A stretch of 64,000 nt of DNA from Pseudomonas azadiae (GTDB taxonomy: Bacteria > Pseudomonadota > Gammaproteobacteria > Pseudomonadales > Pseudomonadaceae). The stretch is taken from NCBI RefSeq assembly GCF_019145355.1, contig NZ_JAHSTY010000001.1:2170001-2234000 (forward strand). Direction: 5' to 3'. This document shows, one piece after another, positions 9,101 to 17,524 of the stretch. The notes beneath the pieces were generated by a model. That model was given only the letters and a program-made list of their open reading frames with translations, searched no databases and was not told the DNA's origin. Within the stretch, counting starts at the first letter, position 1; each line of letters starts with the position of its first letter. The position numbers were made by a program, and so were the translations under genes.

Positions 9101-10387
9101 CCGCTGACGCTGAACCAAATCGCCGCACCGCTCGCGTTGCCTGTGACGGATGTCACTCAGGCACTCGCGCGCCTGGAACAGGAAGGCTACGTGCTGCGCG
9201 GTCATTTCAGCCCCGACGCCACCGAAGAGCAATGGTGCGAACGTCACCTGCTGGCGCGCATTCACCGCTACACGATCAAACGCCTGCGCCGCGAAATCGA
9301 GCCGGTGGCGTTGCAGGACTTCATGCGTTTTCTGTTCGATTGGCAGCACCTGTCCGACGGCACTCGCGGCCAGGGCAGCGCGATGTTGGCGCAGATCGTC
9401 GGCCAGTTCGAAGGTTACGCCGCCGCCACGTCCGCCTGGGACAGCGACCTGCTTAGTGCGCGGCTCAAGGACTACTCATCCACGTGGCTGGATGACTTGT
9501 GCCGCAGCGGCAAGCTGGTGTGGACGCGCTTGAGCAACAAGGCCGGCGCCATGGCCTTGCGCAGCACGCCGGTGGTGTTGCTGCCACGTAGCCAAGCGGC
9601 ATTGTGGAGCGGATTGACCGAGCTCACCGACGCCGCAACGCTGTCACCCAAGGCGCAAAAGGTGCATCAAGCCCTGCGCGATCACGGCGCGCTGTTTTTC
9701 GATGAGCTGGTGCACGAAGCCCACTTGCTGCGCAGCGAACTGGAAACCGCCCTGCAGGAATTGGTGGGCGCCGGGCTGGTAAACGCCGACAGCTTCGCCG
9801 GGCTGCGCGCGCTGACCACCCCAGCGAGCAAACGCCAGGCGCGCAGCAGTCGGCGTGGGCGCGGAGCGTTTATCGGCGGCATGGACGACGCCGGGCGCTG
9901 GGCTCTGGTGCGGCGTTCATCAACCGCCGCGGGCCCGCATTCGGCCGAGACGCTGGAGCATGTGGCGATGACCCTGCTGCGCCGCTATGGCGTGGTATTC
10001 TGGCGCTTGCTGGAGCGCGAGGCGGATTGGTTGCCGAGCTGGCGCGAGTTATTGCGCACCTTCCATCGCCTGGAAGCGCGCGGGGAGATTCGCGGCGGGC
10101 GCTTTGTCAGCGGCTTGGCGGGGGAACAGTTTGCGTTGCCGGAGGCGATTGCATTGCTGCGTGAAGTGCGGCGTCGGCCCCATGACGGCAGTTTGATTGC
10201 GGTGTGCGGGGCTGATCCGTTGAATCTGGTGGGCACGCTGTTACCGGGGGACAAGGTGCCCGCGGTGAGCGGTAATCGGATTGTGTACCGGGATGGGTTG
10301 CCAGCGGCGGTGAGGGTGGCGGGCAAGCAGCAGGTGTTGTTGGAGGTGGATCAGTTGGCGGTGCAGGAGAAGTTGATCAGGCACTGA
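6140..10387 (+). CDS. lhr: Lhr-type ATP-dependent helicase
   Basis: A protein of 1415 residues, close to the roughly 1500 of E. coli Lhr. Superfamily 2 motifs run in order: Walker A APTGSGKT at residues 50-57, DEIH at 177-180, SAT in GLSATQKPIE, FVNTRRLAERLARHL (motif IV), and GRSGHQVGG (motif VI). A winged-helix and beta-rich region and a long C-terminal extension with several HTH-like segments (DVTQALARLEQEGYVLRG) follow. This is the Lhr-extended architecture that unwinds DNA/RNA hybrids and is linked to repair. The start is the ATG giving MNRPESTD; the ribosome-binding site is weak. The gene stands alone, divergent from the epimerase. Confidence 0.9.
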   Translation: MNRPESTDTALNGFHPAVSAWFASTFPSVTGAQAQAWPLIRQRQSTLIAAPTGSGKTLTAFLAVLDDLVHQGLANGGQLPDETLVVYVSPLKALSNDIQINLQNPLAGITEHLQRLGLPPLVIRTAVRTGDTPQKDRAQMRKRAPHILVTTPESLYVLLGSDSGRQMLASTRTVIVDEIHAIAAGKRGSHLALSLERLQGLCREPLTRIGLSATQKPIEAVSRFLVGSGRDCAIVDIGHARPRDLDIEVPPVPLSAVMANDVWALVYDRLADLAREHRTTLVFVNTRRLAERLARHLSERLGKTAVAAHHGSLAKEMRLDAEQRLKAGELQVLIATASLELGIDIGDVDLVCQIGSPGSINGFLQRVGRSGHQVGGTPKGRLFATTRDDLIECAALLDCVRRGELDTLHIPVAPLDVLAQQIIAEVSAQEWSEQTLLALIRRAAPYAELDEHHYQALLQMLADGYNGRQGIRSAYLHRDALTRTLRGRRGAKLTAVTSGGTIPDNADYSVLLEPQSLNIGSVNEDFAVESIAGDIFQLGNTSYRILRVEAGKVRVEDAHGQPPTIPFWLGEAPGRSNELSAAVARLQGLLDALLSATPGDLQPALDWLTDTLRLNHASAEQILDYLARTRLALSALPSQDTLIMERFFDASGGTQLIIHTPFGSRVNRAWGLALRKRFCRTFNFELQAAASENAIVLSLSTSHSFELDEVWRYLNSNSAEHILIQAVLDAPLFGVRWRWNAGVALALPRYTGGRKVAPQIQRMKSEDLIASVFPDQIACLENLAGEREVPDHPLIEQTLDDCLHEAMDSDAWLALLQRMERGEVRLISRDLPAPSPMAAEILSARPYTFLDDAPLEERRTQAVFNRRWSDPQSTDDLGALDADAIAGVREEAWPAPNGVDEMHEALMSLACIADAEVPAQWREWLDALAKGGRAYQLHNGLWVAVERLSCLQAIYPSNLPLLPGFDEPWTFDEAVVEVLRARLGGFGPLTLNQIAAPLALPVTDVTQALARLEQEGYVLRGHFSPDATEEQWCERHLLARIHRYTIKRLRREIEPVALQDFMRFLFDWQHLSDGTRGQGSAMLAQIVGQFEGYAAATSAWDSDLLSARLKDYSSTWLDDLCRSGKLVWTRLSNKAGAMALRSTPVVLLPRSQAALWSGLTELTDAATLSPKAQKVHQALRDHGALFFDELVHEAHLLRSELETALQELVGAGLVNADSFAGLRALTTPASKRQARSSRRGRGAFIGGMDDAGRWALVRRSSTAAGPHSAETLEHVAMTLLRRYGVVFWRLLEREADWLPSWRELLRTFHRLEARGEIRGGRFVSGLAGEQFALPEAIALLREVRRRPHDGSLIAVCGADPLNLVGTLLPGDKVPAVSGNRIVYRDGLPAAVRVAGKQQVLLEVDQLAVQEKLIRH

Positions 10388-10410
10388 AATGGGTTGACAT
10401 TGAGGGCCTC

Positions 10411-10493
10411 TTCGCGAGCAAGCCCGCTCCCACAGTTGGACCGGGTACATCCTTGGAATACGGTCCAACTGTGGGAGCGGGCTTGCTCGCGAA
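10411..10493. repeat. REP-like palindrome with 33-bp perfect arms
   Basis: Positions 10411-10443 and 10461-10493 are exact reverse complements, covering the REP core plus nine adjoining bases (agttggacc). It sits between the convergent lhr and mechanosensitive-channel genes. Confidence 0.9.
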
Positions 10494-10516
10494 GGCGTCA
10501 GCCCAGGCACCGCTGA

Positions 10517-12598
10517 TCATTGGGTGCGCGGCTGTTCAGTCAGCACCAAGGCCTCATCCTGCGCCATGCGCTTGGGCAACACCACCTGCTGTGGATACGT
10601 CTGCGCAAAGTGCACCTCGTCACAGTTATCCACAAGCTTCTTCAACCGCTGGTTAAACGCGCGACTCACCGCATATTGACCACCCGACACCGTACGGAAC
10701 TGCGCGGTCAGCACCACGCCGTTAAGGTCCATCTTGTCGACACCAAACACCTCCAGCGGGCCTTGCAGGTTGTACTTGAGGAACACGTCATCACGGATCG
10801 ACTGCCCGGCCTCCTGGATCAGCTCCACCGCCTTGTCCACATCGGTGTCATAGGTGAACTGCACCGAGAAAAACGCATAGGCAAACTGCCGCGACTGATT
10901 GGTGACCGCCTTGATCTGCCCGAACGGCACCGAGTGCACAAAGCCCTTGCCGTCGCGCAGCCGCAGGGTGCGGATGGTCAGGCCTTCGACGGTGCCGGCG
11001 TGGCCGGAGTCGAGCACCACCCAGTCGCCGATCGACAGCGTGTCTTCGATGATGATGAACAGGCCGGTGATCACGTCCTGCACCAACTGCTGGGAACCGA
11101 AACCGATCGCCAGGCCCACCACCCCGGCGCCGGCCAGCAGCGGTGCGACGTTGATGCCGAGGTTGGCCATGGTGGTGATCGCGCAGATCACCACCAGGAT
11201 AATCTTCACCGCATTGCGCAGCAGCGGCAGAATGGTCTTGATTCGCGTGCTGGGCTGGCGGCTGGAGCGTTTGTTCACCGGCGGCTTCAGCGCTTCCTGG
11301 ATCGCCGTGTCGAGCACCACCCAGAATAGCCATGTCATCAGCAGGATCAGGCCGATGCTGCTGAGAGAGTCGCTGATCGCCCGGCCAATGGAGTTGCGCT
11401 CGGCGAACTCGAACAGCGACACGCCCCAGATCCGCCCGAGCACTTCAATGAACGCAACGGCCATGACAATGCGCAGGATCGCATGCAACAGGCTGAGGAA
11501 GCGCTCCTTGTAGGCACTGCTGCGCTGGATCGCCACTTGGCTGCGCGACTTGAACAGGTGCTGCAACACGGTGCTCAGGAACACGGTGCCGATCAGCAGG
11601 ATCGTGGTGAACAACGCGCAGCGCAGCGCCTTCTGGTTATCGTCACCGGCGCCGATCAGGTTGATCGCCGAGACCAGCACCATCAACAGGATTGGCCAGT
11701 ACCACAACCCGGAAAACACCCGCAGCGATTGCTGCAACGCCGGGTGTTTGAGGCGCTGGGCCAATGGCCGGTTACGGATCAGATGGGCCACCGGGCGGCG
11801 CAGGCGCACCACCAGCACGCCGAAGATCACCGCAGCGAACAGCCCGGTAAACACGGCGATGCTGCTGGTGATATTGCCGCCCAGCTGGCGGGCGATCTGC
11901 GGACTGGTAAGGGCATCGCTGAGGGCGGCGAGAAAGCCGATCAGGAACAGCGGTTTGGGGCAGTAGCTGCGAATAATCTGCACCGCGGGGCGCTTGTGGC
12001 CGACATTGAACATGACAATCACACAGAGCAGCATCGAGGTGGAAAAGATGCCGCTGCTGGTGGCGTAGGCAAAACACAGCGCCAGCGCGCGGCCCACGGA
12101 GGTCGGTAAAAAGTGGCTGACGTAAAGCGTCAGCGGCAGGCACACCAGCGCGGGGATCGTGTATGGAATCACATACCCCAGCACCGCCAGCAAGCGTTCG
12201 CGTTTTTCAAAGAAGGTTCGACGCCCCAGGCGCTGCACGACAAATCGCCCAAGCAAGGTCAACCCCACAAAGGCACCAACCCACACGCTCGTCAGCAACA
12301 GAAAGTCGCCCGCCACGCTCCAGGGCGAACGCGCAGCGGTCTGGTCGACCAGGCGCCCCACTTCATCTGCGGCCCGATCCGCGCGCAGGCGCCATTGATC
12401 GATAAAGCCCTGATTGAGGTCGAGCTTTTGCTGCACGTCGTCAATGCTGGAACTGATGGCCCCCAGCAATCCGCCTTCCACCAGCAATTCCGGTTTGGCC
12501 GGCGCATCCGGTTCTGGCGCGGTCGCCGCCGCTTGCAGTGCGCCACTGCCGCAAAACAGCAACGCACCGAGCAGTAATGCAGTCTTTAGATTCAGCAA
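10517..12598 (-). CDS. MscS-family mechanosensitive ion channel (YbiO-like)
   Basis: A protein of about 693 residues: an N-terminal hydrophobic signal-like segment, a periplasmic region of about 100 residues with a coiled stretch (SSIDDVQQKLDLNQGFIDQW), then many membrane helices. The C-terminal MscS core has the pore-lining helix GINVAPLLAGAGVVGLAIGFG followed by QQLVQDVITGLFIIIED, the cytoplasmic beta domain (GDWVVLDSGHAGTVEGLTIRTLRLRD) and a final alpha/beta domain. Such channels open on osmotic downshock. I placed the start at a TTG nine bases after GGAG because no ATG fits. A second TTG 40 codons upstream is also possible. Confidence 0.87.
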   Translation of the reverse strand: MLNLKTALLLGALLFCGSGALQAAATAPEPDAPAKPELLVEGGLLGAISSSIDDVQQKLDLNQGFIDQWRLRADRAADEVGRLVDQTAARSPWSVAGDFLLLTSVWVGAFVGLTLLGRFVVQRLGRRTFFEKRERLLAVLGYVIPYTIPALVCLPLTLYVSHFLPTSVGRALALCFAYATSSGIFSTSMLLCVIVMFNVGHKRPAVQIIRSYCPKPLFLIGFLAALSDALTSPQIARQLGGNITSSIAVFTGLFAAVIFGVLVVRLRRPVAHLIRNRPLAQRLKHPALQQSLRVFSGLWYWPILLMVLVSAINLIGAGDDNQKALRCALFTTILLIGTVFLSTVLQHLFKSRSQVAIQRSSAYKERFLSLLHAILRIVMAVAFIEVLGRIWGVSLFEFAERNSIGRAISDSLSSIGLILLMTWLFWVVLDTAIQEALKPPVNKRSSRQPSTRIKTILPLLRNAVKIILVVICAITTMANLGINVAPLLAGAGVVGLAIGFGSQQLVQDVITGLFIIIEDTLSIGDWVVLDSGHAGTVEGLTIRTLRLRDGKGFVHSVPFGQIKAVTNQSRQFAYAFFSVQFTYDTDVDKAVELIQEAGQSIRDDVFLKYNLQGPLEVFGVDKMDLNGVVLTAQFRTVSGGQYAVSRAFNQRLKKLVDNCDEVHFAQTYPQQVVLPKRMAQDEALVLTEQPRTQ

Positions 12599-12757
12599 AA
12601 CACCGAGCTCCTGCAGAGGGGTCTGTAAGGAACTGACGGGTTTGATGCCTGATCGTTCCCGAGAAAGTGCCGTCTGTAGGAAGCGCGAAACTTTCAGACG
12701 CCTACCGCAGTCATCCAAAAACGGCGGTCAACCGACCCAATTTTGACGGGAGCATTC

Positions 12758-13684
12758 ATGGCGGCGATTCACATCGGTATTTCCGGCTGGCGCTACACGC
12801 CCTGGCGCGGGGATTTCTACCCCGAAGGGCTGACCCAGAAACGCGAGCTGCAGTTTGCGTCACGCGCCGTCAACAGCATCGAAATCAATGGCTCGTTCTA
12901 TGCGCTGCAAACCCCCAAGCGTTACGCCGAGTGGTACGCCGATACGCCTGAAGGCTTCATGTTCAGCGTCAAGGCGCCGCGCTTCATTACCCATATCCTG
13001 CGGTTAAGGGACGTGCATGCGCCGATGGCCAACTTTTTCGCCTCCGGGGTACTGGAGCTCAAGGAAAAGCTCGGCCCGATCCTTTGGCAGTTTCCGCCCA
13101 GCTTCAAGTTCGACCCGCCGCTGTTCGAAGCCTTTCTACGGGAACTGCCCACCGACACCCAACAGGCCGCCGCCCTCGCCCGCCAGCATGAACCGCGCCT
13201 GAATGGCAAGGCGAGCATGCAAGCCCATGGCAAGCGCGCGCTGCGCCATGCGGTGGAGATCCGTCATAAGAGTTTCGCCGTGCCGGAGTTTGTGCAGATG
13301 CTGGACAAATACGGGGTGGCACTCGTGGTGGCGGATACCGCCAGCAAGTGGCCGTACCTGGAAGACGTCACCGCCAACTTCATGTACTTGCGCCTGCATG
13401 GCGACAAGGAGCTGTACGCCAGTGGCTACAGTGACGAAGCCCTCAAGCGCTGGGGGGATCGCATCGAGCGTTGGTCCGAGGGCAAACAGCCTGCGGACGC
13501 CCAGCTGGCCGACCCGCAGCACAAACCCCGCGCCCGCAAACAGCGTGATGTGTTCTGTTTTTTCGACAATGACATCAAGGTGCGTGCGCCCTTTGATGCA
13601 CGCCAACTGCTGCAGCGTTTCGAGCTGGATAAACACCTCGCCACCGAGCCCGGAAAACTGCCAGCGCCGGGGGTACTGCCATGA
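12758..13684 (+). CDS. DUF72 (YecE-like) protein
   Basis: A protein of 308 residues opening MAAIHIGISGWRYTPWRGDFYP, the diagnostic start of DUF72/YecE TIM-barrel proteins. FMFSVKAPRFITH, PILWQFPPSFKFD, AVEIRHKSF and FMYLRLHG are further conserved blocks. GACGGGAG precedes the ATG. Its stop overlaps the next start by four bases (ATGA), so it leads a four-gene run with the YbhP/ClsB/YbhN-like genes. The biochemical function of DUF72 is not established. Confidence 0.88.
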   Translation: MAAIHIGISGWRYTPWRGDFYPEGLTQKRELQFASRAVNSIEINGSFYALQTPKRYAEWYADTPEGFMFSVKAPRFITHILRLRDVHAPMANFFASGVLELKEKLGPILWQFPPSFKFDPPLFEAFLRELPTDTQQAAALARQHEPRLNGKASMQAHGKRALRHAVEIRHKSFAVPEFVQMLDKYGVALVVADTASKWPYLEDVTANFMYLRLHGDKELYASGYSDEALKRWGDRIERWSEGKQPADAQLADPQHKPRARKQRDVFCFFDNDIKVRAPFDARQLLQRFELDKHLATEPGKLPAPGVLP

Positions 13685-14457
13685 CCCATCCGGAACTGAT
13701 CCCCACCCCGCCCACCACCGCCATCAAGCGCTTCACGGTGCTGACAGTGAATATCCACAAAGGCTTCACCGCGCTGAACCGACGTTTCATCCTGCCCGAA
13801 TTACGTGAAGCCGTGCGCAGCGTGGGCGCCGATATCGTATTCCTGCAGGAAATCCATGGCACCCACGAGCGCCATCCGCAGCGCTATAGCGATTGGCCGA
13901 AAATGCCGCAGTACGAGTTCCTCGCTGACAGCATCTGGCCGCAATTCGCCTACGGGCGCAATGCCGTCTACCCCCACGGCGACCACGGCAATGCGCTGAT
14001 GTCGAAATTCCAGATCGTGAGCTACGACAACCTCGACATTTCCCAAAGCGGCCACGAAAACCGTGGCCTGCTGCATTGCGTGCTGCGCCTGCCGGGCACC
14101 GGCCAGGAAGTGCACGCGATCTGCATGCACCTGGGCTTGCGCGAGGTGCATCGCCAACAGCAATTGCGCTTGCTGGAGCAGCGTATCAGCGAGATCCCGG
14201 CCGACGCGCCACTGGTGGTGGCCGGCGATTTCAACGACTGGCGCCAGCGCGCCGACCTGAGCCGGAGCGGCCTGAAGGAAGTGTTTTTCGAAGCCGACGG
14301 CAAACTGGCGCGCACCTTTCCGGCGCGCTTGCCATTGCTGGCGTTGGATCGCATTTACGTACGCAATCTGACCGCGCATAACCCCAGGGTATTGAACACC
14401 CGGCCCTGGTCCCATTTGTCTGATCATGTGCCGCTGTCGGTGGAGGTTGAGTTATGA
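13681..14457 (+). CDS. Endonuclease/exonuclease/phosphatase-family protein (YbhP-like)
   Basis: A protein of 258 residues with the EEP fold signatures TVNIHKGF (metal Asn), IVFLQEIHG (catalytic Glu), HGDHGNALMSKF, VVAGDFNDW (the GDFN motif) and a final WSHLSDHVPL (SDH motif). All metal-binding and catalytic positions are present. It overlaps the genes on both sides by four bases. In E. coli the equivalent ybhP is the first gene of ybhP-clsB-ybhN, which suggests a phosphodiesterase or phosphatase acting on lipid-related substrates. Confidence 0.88.
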   Translation: MTHPELIPTPPTTAIKRFTVLTVNIHKGFTALNRRFILPELREAVRSVGADIVFLQEIHGTHERHPQRYSDWPKMPQYEFLADSIWPQFAYGRNAVYPHGDHGNALMSKFQIVSYDNLDISQSGHENRGLLHCVLRLPGTGQEVHAICMHLGLREVHRQQQLRLLEQRISEIPADAPLVVAGDFNDWRQRADLSRSGLKEVFFEADGKLARTFPARLPLLALDRIYVRNLTAHNPRVLNTRPWSHLSDHVPLSVEVEL

Positions 14458-15716
14458 ACGTCGCGGTAGAACACATTTCCACAGACCAGCCGCCGGATGA
14501 AACCAAGGCCCGTGACCTGGACTACGGCTGGCAAAGCGGCAACCAGATTGAGTTGCTGGAGAACGGCGAGGCGTACTTTCCCAAAGTGTTCGAGGCCATG
14601 CGCCAGGCCCGGCGCGAGATCCTGCTGGAGACCTTCATCCTTTTCGAAGACAAGGTTGGCTACGAGCTCAAAGACATCCTGATCGAGGCGGCGCAGCGGG
14701 GCGTAAAGGTAGTGGCGAGCCTCGACGGTTTTGGCTGCGGCGAGCTGAGCCCGTCGTTCCTGCGTGAGTTGGCCGAGGCCGGCGTCATGGTGCAGATGTT
14801 TGATCCCGCGTCCAAGACCCTGGGCATTCGCACCAACTGGTTTCGCCGCCTGCACCGAAAAATCGTGGTGGTGGACGCCAGCGTGGGGTTTATCGGCGGG
14901 ATCAATTTTTCCGCCGACCACCTGGGGGACTTCGGTCCCGAAGCCAAGCAGGATTACGCCGTGCAAGTGACGGGGCCGGTGGTCGCCGACCTGCATCATT
15001 TCGCCTTGGCCCAAAGCGGGCGCCAGGTGCGCACCCGACGCGGCTGGCGGCGGCGCCAGCAACGGCCGTCGGCATGGTCGAGCGAGCAAGGCGATGGCCT
15101 GGTGCGCTTGATCTACCGTGACAACCTGCAGCATCGCGACGACATCGAAGAGGCGTACATCCACGCATTGAGCAAGGCGAAAAAACGCGCGGTGATCGCC
15201 AATGCCTACTTCTTCCCCGGCTACCGCCTGCTGCGTGAAATCCGTAACGCCGCGCGCCGTGGCGTGCACGTGCAACTGATCATGCAGGGCCAGCCCGACG
15301 TGCTGCTGGCCAAGCTGGCGGCACGCATGCTCTACGACTATTTGCTCAAGGATGGCGTGGTGATTCATGAGTATTGCCAGCGCCCGCTGCACGGCAAAGT
15401 GGCGCTGGTGGATGACGATTGGAGCACCGTGGGTTCGAGCAACCTGGACCCACTGAGCCTGGCGCTGAACCTGGAAGCCAACGTGTTGATTCGTGACCGT
15501 GGCTTCAATCAACAGCTTTATGACAGCCTGGAAGCCCTGGCCAGGGATCATTGCCAGACCATGCCGGAAAAGCGCAAGCCACGCCTGTGGCTGTGGCGTC
15601 TGACCGTGGGCTTCCTGGTGTTCCATGTGATGCGCCACTTTCCCGCACTGACCGGCTGGCTGCCTGCCCACAAGCCACGATTGAAACCCTTCGAGGCCCA
15701 GCCCCATGACGTCTGA
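14454..15716 (+). CDS. clsB: Cardiolipin synthase B
   Basis: A protein of 420 residues of the phospholipase D superfamily with two HKD motifs: LHRKIVVVDASVGFIGGINFS and LHGKVALVDDDWSTVGSSNLDPLS. ClsB makes cardiolipin by condensing phosphatidyl donors at the inner membrane. Length and motif spacing fit ClsB (E. coli 413 residues) rather than ClsA, since the two N-terminal membrane helices of ClsA are absent. A hydrophobic segment near the C-terminus (LWRLTVGFLVFHVMRHF) may anchor the protein. It sits between the YbhP-like and YbhN-like genes with overlaps on both sides. Confidence 0.93.
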   Translation: MNVAVEHISTDQPPDETKARDLDYGWQSGNQIELLENGEAYFPKVFEAMRQARREILLETFILFEDKVGYELKDILIEAAQRGVKVVASLDGFGCGELSPSFLRELAEAGVMVQMFDPASKTLGIRTNWFRRLHRKIVVVDASVGFIGGINFSADHLGDFGPEAKQDYAVQVTGPVVADLHHFALAQSGRQVRTRRGWRRRQQRPSAWSSEQGDGLVRLIYRDNLQHRDDIEEAYIHALSKAKKRAVIANAYFFPGYRLLREIRNAARRGVHVQLIMQGQPDVLLAKLAARMLYDYLLKDGVVIHEYCQRPLHGKVALVDDDWSTVGSSNLDPLSLALNLEANVLIRDRGFNQQLYDSLEALARDHCQTMPEKRKPRLWLWRLTVGFLVFHVMRHFPALTGWLPAHKPRLKPFEAQPHDV

Positions 15717-16671
15717 AACCAAAGGCTCGCGGTTCCAACGCTGGAAAAAACCGCTGACTATCGCCTTTTTCCTGCTGCTGATCGTGCTGTTCACGATGCT
15801 CGCGCGGCGCATCGATTGGAGCGAAGTGCTGCAGACCCTCGGCGAATTCAAGGTGCGCACCTTGCTGATCGCGGGCGCCCTGACGTTGTGCAGCTTTCTG
15901 GTCTATGCCAGCTTCGACTTGATCGGGCGCACCTACATTCGCCAGAACCTGGGGTGGAAGCAGATCCTGCCGGTGGGGATCATCAGCTATGCCTTCAATC
16001 TCAACCTGAGCGCGTGGGTCGGCGGTATCGCCATGCGCTATCGCTTGTATTCACGGCTGGGGGTGAGCACCAGCAATATCGCCAAGATCCTCGGCCTGAG
16101 CCTGGCCACCAACTGGTTCGGCTACATGGCCATCTCGGGAGTGATTTTCAGCAGCGGCCTGGTCACCATGCCGCCGGGCTGGAAGGTCAGCACCACGGCC
16201 TTGCAAGGCATCGGCGCGCTGCTGGTGCTGGCCAGCCTGGGATACCTGGCCGCCTGCCAGTTTTCGAAAAAGCGCGCATGGACGATTCGTGGCATGGAAA
16301 TCAACCTGCCGTCGCTGCGCATGGCGTGCCTGCAGTTGATGCTGGGCGCGTTGAACTGGTCGCTGATGGCGGCGGTGATCTTCACGCTGCTGCCGTCCAA
16401 ACTGGACTACCCGCTGGTGTTGGGTGTGCTGCTGATCAGCGCGATTGCCGGGGTGCTCACGCATATCCCGGCCGGACTCGGCGTGCTGGAGGCGGTGTTT
16501 ATTGCGTTGTTGCAGCATGAGGCGTCGCGGGGCAGTTTGTTGGCGGGGTTGATTGCGTACCGGGCGATCTACTTTATTGTGCCGCTGCTCATTGCACTGG
16601 TGATGTACCTCGGGGTGGAGGCGAAGGCCAAGGCGTTGCGGGTGAAGAAGACACCTGCTGAAAGGTGTTGA
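15706..16671 (+). CDS. YbhN-like membrane protein (lysylphosphatidylglycerol synthase TM family)
   Basis: A protein of 321 residues with about eight membrane helices (IAFFLLLIVLFTMLARR, LLIAGALTLCSFLVYASF, PLVLGVLLISAIAGVLTHIPAGLGVLEAVFIALL). The motif HIPAGLGVLE is characteristic of the UPF0104/LPG-synthase membrane family. It starts 11 bases before the clsB stop, so translation is coupled. In E. coli ybhN follows clsB in the same order. A role in moving or sensing phospholipids is likely but unproven. Confidence 0.87.
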   Translation: MTSETKGSRFQRWKKPLTIAFFLLLIVLFTMLARRIDWSEVLQTLGEFKVRTLLIAGALTLCSFLVYASFDLIGRTYIRQNLGWKQILPVGIISYAFNLNLSAWVGGIAMRYRLYSRLGVSTSNIAKILGLSLATNWFGYMAISGVIFSSGLVTMPPGWKVSTTALQGIGALLVLASLGYLAACQFSKKRAWTIRGMEINLPSLRMACLQLMLGALNWSLMAAVIFTLLPSKLDYPLVLGVLLISAIAGVLTHIPAGLGVLEAVFIALLQHEASRGSLLAGLIAYRAIYFIVPLLIALVMYLGVEAKAKALRVKKTPAERC

Positions 16672-16680
16672 CTGGTTAAT

Positions 16681-16750
16681 CGCTATCGCAGGCGAGCCAG
16701 CTCCCACAGGCGTATGCGTTCCAATGTGGGAGCGGGCTTGCCCGCGATGA
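16681..16750. repeat. REP-like inverted pair downstream of ybhN-like gene
   Basis: tatcgcaggcgagccagctcccaca faces tgtgggagcgggcttgcccgcgat across about 18 bases. The two arms belong to different REP subtypes, so the stem is imperfect. It separates two convergent transcription units. Confidence 0.82.
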
Positions 16751-16768
16751 CGGCTTTATGGAAACCCA

Positions 16769-17524
16769 TCATCTGGACTGGATAATGCTCAACCGCTCCC
16801 CCACCACCATCTCGGTAATCCAGTCCACCAGGATCGAAGTGTAGGCCTGCTGGGACACCGGATCGCTGAGGGAATGGTCGGCGCCGTCAATGATGCGATG
16901 GGTCAGCGAATGCGTCTGCTGGCACGCCGCGCGGTAACTCATGATGGTGGCATGAGGTACGTGATCGTCGGTTTCCGACTCCACGATCAACACATCACCG
17001 GTAAACGCCGAACACGCGTGCAAGGCGCGATTGGTTTCGGCATGGACCAGGGTGCTGCGGTAATCCATCAGGTCCATTTTGTCCAAGTCACGCTTGGGCT
17101 TGAGCCATTCTTCATCGCGGTACAACGCAGGCACGCGCAGCGCCAGCCAGCGCACCGGGCGCAATGAGGTGAGGATCGCCGCCAGGTAACCCCCGTAACT
17201 GGTGCCCACCACCGCCACCGCCGAGGTGTCGATGGCCGGGTGCGCCAGCAAGCGGTCGTAGGCCGCCAGCAGATCGCGCAGATTGTCTTCGCGGGTAACG
17301 CGCGATAACGGGATACCGGCGCCCGCGTGGCCGCGCAGGTCAAAGGTCAGGCACACGCACCCCAACCCCGCGATGCCTTTGGCTCGCTCGAGGTCGCGCT
17401 CCTGGCTGCCGCCCCAGCCGTGCACGAACAACACGCCCGGCACTTTGGATTTGGGGCTCAGGAACGTGCCGCTCATCTGTTCGTCGTCGATGTCGATCGC
17501 AATGCTTTCGCTTCTAGCCGTCAT
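16769..17524 (-). CDS. Alpha/beta hydrolase
   Basis: A protein of 251 residues with the fold landmarks GVLFVHGWGGSQER (oxyanion loop HGWGG), the nucleophile elbow VVGTSYGGYLA (Ser of GTSYGG), the acid region ESETDDHVPH and the catalytic His in GADHSLSDP. It resembles prolyl-oligopeptidase or dienelactone-type hydrolases (S9/DLH-like). Its ATG lies 11 bases inside the end of the upstream DUF3182 gene, so the two are translationally coupled. The substrate is unknown. Confidence 0.82.
   Translation of the reverse strand: MTARSESIAIDIDDEQMSGTFLSPKSKVPGVLFVHGWGGSQERDLERAKGIAGLGCVCLTFDLRGHAGAGIPLSRVTREDNLRDLLAAYDRLLAHPAIDTSAVAVVGTSYGGYLAAILTSLRPVRWLALRVPALYRDEEWLKPKRDLDKMDLMDYRSTLVHAETNRALHACSAFTGDVLIVESETDDHVPHATIMSYRAACQQTHSLTHRIIDGADHSLSDPVSQQAYTSILVDWITEMVVGERLSIIQSR

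Noticed and set aside
6047..9349. Very long open frame on the minus strand opposite lhr
   Set aside because: It is a shadow of the GC-rich lhr gene: Gln/Arg/Ala-rich, without domains, while the plus strand has all helicase motifs in order.
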